Source: Bacteriovoracaceae bacterium (lineage in GTDB: Bacteria > Bdellovibrionota > Bacteriovoracia > Bacteriovoracales > Bacteriovoracaceae). From it: a stretch of DNA of 10,376 nt. Positions within the stretch are counted from its first letter, which is position 1. Each line of letters begins with the position of its first letter. The position numbers and the translations under genes are program-made. The stretch lies in NCBI GenBank assembly GCA_023151145.1, contig JAKLJM010000050.1, forward strand, positions 1 to 10,376, read 5' to 3'. Below the pieces are notes generated by a model. The model searched no databases. It was not told where the DNA came from and saw only the letters and a list, made by a program, of their open reading frames with translations. Shown in pieces: positions 7,971-10,376 of the stretch.

Positions 7971-7994
7971 GTTTTTTGCTTTGGTATCTTGAGT
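7963..7994. repeat. 10-bp tandem repeat TATCTTGAGT overlapping the -35 box
   Basis: TATCTTGAGT occurs at 7963-7972 and again at 7985-7994. The starts are 22 bp apart, about two helical turns, so both copies face the same side of the DNA. The proximal copy contains the proposed -35 box. It could be a paired regulator site or a duplicated promoter element; by sequence alone it could also be chance in AT-rich DNA. Confidence 0.4.
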
Positions 7995-8006
7995 GAATAT
8001 TAAGAA

Positions 8007-8049
8007 TTAAGGGGTTAGGTTATTAATATCAAGTTTTAAGGGGTCAGGT
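8007..8049. repeat. Pair of extragenic GGGGTYAGGT repeats, REP/RAYT-associated type
   Basis: TTAAGGGGTTAGGT (8007-8020) and TTAAGGGGTCAGGT (8036-8049) differ at one base. Each is followed within a few bases by TTAATAT or CTAATAT. Extragenic repeats with a GGGGTCAGGTC or GGGGTCAGATC core are common beside IS200-like REP-associated tyrosine transposases (RAYT) in several proteobacteria. No transposase gene is present here, so these would be dispersed non-autonomous copies. They are also the most GC-rich patch of the intergenic region. Confidence 0.5.
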
Positions 8050-8054
8050 CCGCA

Positions 8055-8120
8055 CTAATATCCATAAGTGGTTCCATTATTTTCTTTTATGCGATAGTCA
8101 ACTTCCTTTTTAACTCCTAG
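8055..8120 (-). pseudogene. Possible coding remnant next to the extragenic repeat
   Basis: On the minus strand, 21 codons run between a TAG at 8123-8121 and a TAG at 8057-8055. They encode a coding-like peptide, VKKEVDYRIKENNGTTYGY, that ends right beside the GGACCTGACCCC repeat. There is no start codon. It could be the decayed 3' end of a gene or part of a mobile repeat unit, but an open stretch this short is also easily random. Confidence 0.2.
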
Positions 8121-8265
8121 CTAGTTTAATAAAGAATTATTTAAGTCTTCACCGTTCGACGACAAATTTTCAATTGTTTAATTTTCAGATACTATTAAGA
8201 GATAATTTTTATAGAAGAATAGACTTTAACCAATGTTAACCTCATTAAAGTTTGATTCTAGTAAT

Positions 8266-8290
8266 ATTGAATATTCTTCAATTTTTTTTT
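8266..8290 (+). terminator. Weak terminator-like hairpin followed by nine T
   Basis: ATTGAA (8266-8271) pairs with TTCAAT (8277-8282) around a 5-nt loop, and T continues to 8290. The stem is short and has only one G-C pair, so it is a poor intrinsic terminator. No plus-strand gene precedes it. If real, it would end a small RNA or block read-through toward the toxin gene. Confidence 0.2.
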
Positions 8291-8303
8291 AACTTCTTAT
8301 GAA

Positions 8304-8321
8304 TCAACTTCAACAAGTTGA
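8304..8321. promoter_or_regulatory. 7-bp inverted repeat, possible operator
   Basis: TCAACTT (8304-8310) and AAGTTGA (8315-8321) are perfect inverted copies with a 4-nt spacer (CAAC). No T-run follows on either strand, so a dyad binding site upstream of the toxin gene is more plausible than a terminator. There is no independent support. Confidence 0.25.
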
Positions 8322-8444
8322 GTTTCTCTGATAGTAAAAATTTTAAAAGGTGAAAGAAAGTTGAATATTAGACAAATAAAATCTCTCCCAAAAAAACAAA
8401 GTTTCGCCTGAAGTTTTTATTTAAATAAATAGAAAGTTTTTAAC

Positions 8445-8460
8445 AAGGAAACTCCCAATC
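8445..8460 (+). promoter_or_regulatory. Shine-Dalgarno AAGGAA leading to a non-canonical ATC start
   Basis: AAGGAA (8445-8450) is followed after 7 nt by ATC (8458-8460), exactly where an ATG would be expected for a lipoprotein beginning x-KKLILISLLLLFASC. The upstream in-frame stop is TAA at 8422-8424, and no ATG, GTG, TTG or CTG lies between it and the signal peptide. This is therefore an ATC start, an ATG lost by mutation, or a sequencing error. Confidence 0.6.
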
Positions 8461-9795
8461 AAAAAACTTATTTTAATATCTCTTTTACTTCTTTTTGCCT
8501 CATGTGCACATCTGCCTACAATCGGATTTTATCAATTTCATTTCACTCCTTTTTATACGGAAAATACTCCAAGTTTTATATACGATGAGAAGAACGCCAA
8601 TCGCGCCCCTTTCGACATTGACGATTCTGGAATCTTTCATCTATCACCAGGTGATTACTCGTTTCCGGTGATGACTTACTGTATGAATTCAGTTAAAAGA
8701 AGCCCTAAGGGTCATTCTTACACATTAAGCCAAATGAAGGGAAACCTTGCACTAATTTTAAAAAAGCTAAACCTCAAGGCTCCAGCAAAGTTCTCAACCT
8801 CTGATCTCCAAATTCTTCATTGGAGCTTATTATCTGGATTATCTTTTGATGAAATGACTGAGGAAAGTCAAAAAATTATAAATCAAATTATCCCTGAACA
8901 TAAAAATGAGCTTAGTAAATCTTTTTCTAGCTCAATAATGTCTGAGTTTGATGTCCCTTTTATCGACGAAGTAAATATCTTTAAAAATAGACTTCAGAAA
9001 ATAGGGAACAATTATGAAGAACTTAGGAAGTTTATTGATAGAAGTTCTACATCAAAAACATCTACAGAAACTCCTTGGTCAAAGATGTCAGATAATATCT
9101 ATGCTCGTTTTATTACTGAAGGTAGCTTTGGTGATATTGGCTTCATTCAAGTAAAGGTACTGCCTGAAACAGGAAGAATCATTAATTCTCTAGGACCTAC
9201 AAAATACCGTTTTGAAATAACATCTCTTGTTGCCAATCCAAACAATTCTGACATCCAACCTTTGTCATTTACTCCCTTAATAGGAATGACTGGAGTTATT
9301 GGTACAAACCAAATTACGACTGATCCTCGTGCCGCGGCTCTTCTAGTTGCGTTAAGTTTAGCTATTCGCCCACTGCAATGGGATGATTTTTTATCATTAG
9401 ATAATTTACTCAAAAATGTCCGTGACTTAAATGTGCAGAATGAATTTGAAAAAGGATGGAAAGTTCTCCAAGAAGAACACAACGATTTAGAAAAACCACT
9501 CAAGGAAGCTGGAGTTATTTCAGGAAAAGATAAAAAATATAGCAATAAAAAGGATAAGATCCGTGAATATAGAAAGCCAGGCGGAGTGAATCAACTTGAT
9601 AAAGATTTTGAGAAAATGCCTGGAAAACAATCTAGGGCACAGGATGGAACAGAAACTAAAGAACTTTCGGATGGAACTATGATCATTAAGCGCCCAACTG
9701 GGAGTAAAAATGGCCCAACACTAGAAATACAACCGTCAAAAAGCGATCCCCGATATCCTAGTAATGGTATTAGAATTAAGGTGAGGTATCCATGA
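8458..9795 (+). CDS. Probable lipoprotein polymorphic toxin, SitA-like layout
   Basis: The frame encodes 445 residues from ATC 8458. A start at GTG 8668 or ATG 8671 would give about 375 residues and lose the signal peptide, and no ribosome site precedes those codons. Residues 1-16 (xKKLILISLLLLFASC) are a lipoprotein signal with Cys16. A helical domain follows at about 60-165, opening LSPGDYSFPVMTYCM (59-76) and including PKGHSY (83-88) and the helix LQILHWSLLSGLSFDEM (117-133). A middle region (about 205-310) includes an Ala-rich helix near 292-303. After a Lys-rich hinge (about 350-372), the last ~75 residues carry PGG (374-376), DF (383-384), SDG (404-406), PTLEI (420-424) and IRIKVRY (438-444). 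This pattern resembles C-terminal toxin tips of Rhs/filamentous-haemagglutinin polymorphic toxins, though I cannot name the family or its target. The lipoprotein-plus-toxin layout resembles myxobacterial SitA. The stop overlaps the next gene. Confidence 0.6.
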   Translation: MKKLILISLLLLFASCAHLPTIGFYQFHFTPFYTENTPSFIYDEKNANRAPFDIDDSGIFHLSPGDYSFPVMTYCMNSVKRSPKGHSYTLSQMKGNLALILKKLNLKAPAKFSTSDLQILHWSLLSGLSFDEMTEESQKIINQIIPEHKNELSKSFSSSIMSEFDVPFIDEVNIFKNRLQKIGNNYEELRKFIDRSSTSKTSTETPWSKMSDNIYARFITEGSFGDIGFIQVKVLPETGRIINSLGPTKYRFEITSLVANPNNSDIQPLSFTPLIGMTGVIGTNQITTDPRAAALLVALSLAIRPLQWDDFLSLDNLLKNVRDLNVQNEFEKGWKVLQEEHNDLEKPLKEAGVISGKDKKYSNKKDKIREYRKPGGVNQLDKDFEKMPGKQSRAQDGTETKELSDGTMIIKRPTGSKNGPTLEIQPSKSDPRYPSNGIRIKVRYP

Positions 9796-10280
9796 ATAAT
9801 ATAAAAACAAATGAAATGATAGCTGAATTTTGGGAAACACCAATAATCGATCCTCCATATCTTTGGCTTTCACAGCAGCTTTTCACGAGAAATAAAAATT
9901 ATTTTTTCTTTGAAATTGATTTTAATGAATCTACCAACCCGACTTACGTCATGAGCATCTCTAACAGTGACACTTTTAAAATATCTGATGAGACTGAAAG
10001 TGGAAATAGAATTGACCAATATACAAAAAACATGAGAGGTGATTCTAGTAGAAAAAGAGGATTGACTTATAAAGCTTGGAACACGCCATTTGCAATAGAA
10101 GTCTGTTCATCACTAATAATTTCTGTAGAAGAATATTACAAAATGGAAAAATTACAATATATCATTGCTACTTTAAACCAAAATATCGAGTTTGTAACTT
10201 TTGATCCACCCAAATGGGAATTTTATGAAGGGATTAAACTAGAAGATTTAGTTATTCAATATGTAAAAAAAGATGCTTAA
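9792..10280 (+). CDS. Putative immunity protein paired with the upstream toxin
   Basis: This 162-residue protein has no signal peptide or membrane segment, so it is probably cytoplasmic. Its ATG overlaps the toxin's TGA (ATGA at 9792-9795). A GAGG (9783-9786) inside the toxin's last codons sits 5 nt before the ATG, so the pair is translationally coupled. It is acidic to neutral and aromatic-rich: WLSQQLFTRNKNYFFFEIDF (25-44) suggests beta strands, and a C-terminal helix-strand section includes DPPKWEFYEGIKLEDLVIQY. I do not recognise the family. The immunity role rests on size, lack of export signal and the 4-nt overlap after a toxin-like C-terminus, the standard arrangement of polymorphic toxin loci. 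The protein could instead be a small unrelated cytoplasmic protein. Confidence 0.55.
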   Translation: MNNIKTNEMIAEFWETPIIDPPYLWLSQQLFTRNKNYFFFEIDFNESTNPTYVMSISNSDTFKISDETESGNRIDQYTKNMRGDSSRKRGLTYKAWNTPFAIEVCSSLIISVEEYYKMEKLQYIIATLNQNIEFVTFDPPKWEFYEGIKLEDLVIQYVKKDA

Positions 10281-10284
10281 ATGA

Positions 10285-10307
10285 AAGCGTTCAATTAACT
10301 TACGCTT
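10285..10307. terminator. Small hairpin between convergent genes
   Basis: AAGCGT (10285-10290) and ACGCTT (10302-10307) are inverted copies around an 11-nt loop, 4 nt after the stop of the immunity gene. ATATTTCT follows on the plus strand. The long loop and weak T-run make it a marginal terminator for the toxin-immunity unit. Confidence 0.3.
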
Positions 10308-10376
10308 ATATTTCTCAAGCTATTTAAAATTAATTCAGTATGCTCTTTAAAAACACCGGCGTTTTCTGCGTACATA
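10295..10376 (-). CDS. Possible 3' end of a gene entering from the right edge
   Basis: On the minus strand the frame is open from the window edge to a TAA at 10297-10295. It gives 26 coding-like residues that include YAENAGVFKEHTELILNSL, read here as an amphipathic helix. A Met codon at 10375-10373 is probably internal. The product cannot be identified from this fragment. The placement, tail to tail with the immunity gene and 14 nt away, suits this compact genome, but an open stretch this short could be chance. Confidence 0.35.
   Translation of the reverse strand, partial: MYAENAGVFKEHTELILNSLRNISVS

Larger units (their letters stand above)
7921..8457. other. Divergent intergenic region without an intact gene
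   Basis: These roughly 540 bases separate the leftward operon from the rightward toxin gene. The left 75 bases hold the sigma-28-like promoter and the tandem repeat. Next come the GGGGTYAGGT pair and the coding-like remnant. From about 8120 to 8457 the DNA is very AT-rich, stop-filled in every frame I read, and contains two small inverted repeats (8266-8282 and 8304-8321). A promoter for the toxin gene must lie here or be absent. The best hint is an exact TAAAGTTT (8246-8253), the sigma-28 -35 consensus, but no matching GCCGATAA follows at the right distance. Confidence 0.6.

Noticed and set aside
9147..9545. 132-codon antisense open frame inside the toxin gene
   Set aside because: It lies wholly opposite a better supported coding frame, has no ribosome site, and its composition looks like an antisense shadow.
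1..10376. CRISPR array, tRNA, rRNA or complete insertion sequence
   Set aside because: No regularly spaced repeats, cloverleaf sequences, conserved rRNA stretches or transposase coding frame were seen on either strand.

Overview
The window is AT-rich, densely packed bacterial DNA dominated by exported proteins: three likely lipoproteins, two Sec-exported proteins and one collagen-like protein. This load of uncharacterised envelope proteins, a flagellar-type (sigma-28/FliA) promoter on an envelope operon, and a myxobacterial SitA-like lipoprotein toxin layout suggest a predatory or gliding-type Gram-negative such as Bdellovibrionota (Bacteriovorax-like). This is inferred from style; no taxonomic marker gene is present.

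Left block (1-3737, + strand): the 3' part of a collagen-like surface protein whose frame is open to the left window edge, then, after 9 nt, a 928-residue probable lipoprotein. The latter is mostly helical, with a Gly/Ala-rich hydrophobic segment between long coiled-coil-like stretches. The two may be co-transcribed.

Middle block (3740-7908, - strand): a tight three-gene operon read leftwards. It encodes a 241-residue Cys-rich exported protein (GTG start, strong Shine-Dalgarno), an 852-residue exported protein with a Cys-rich N-terminal half, a disordered linker, coiled coils and a small C-terminal domain, and a 291-residue DUF2799-type lipoprotein with a coiled-coil tail. Gaps between genes are 1 and 7 nt. 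A near-consensus sigma-28 promoter (TCAAGATA-N12-GCCGATAA) lies just upstream, so the operon may be expressed with motility genes. In Bdellovibrio that would mean the attack phase. The operon ends 2 nt from the stop of the 928-residue gene, tail to tail.

Intergenic block (about 7921-8457): this holds the sigma-28 promoter, a 10-bp tandem repeat covering its -35 box, a pair of extragenic GGGGTCAGGT-type repeats like those linked to REP-associated transposases, a short coding-like remnant and two small inverted repeats. There is no intact gene.

Right block (8458-10280, + strand): a probable lipoprotein toxin and immunity pair. The toxin frame runs 70 codons upstream of its first GTG/ATG and there encodes a good lipoprotein signal peptide after a well-placed AAGGAA, but the initiation codon is ATC. 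Its last ~75 residues resemble the variable C-terminal toxin tips of polymorphic toxins (PGG...DF...DG...PTLEI...IKVRY). The next gene overlaps it by ATGA and is the presumed immunity protein. A small hairpin and the possible 3' end of a convergent gene close the window.
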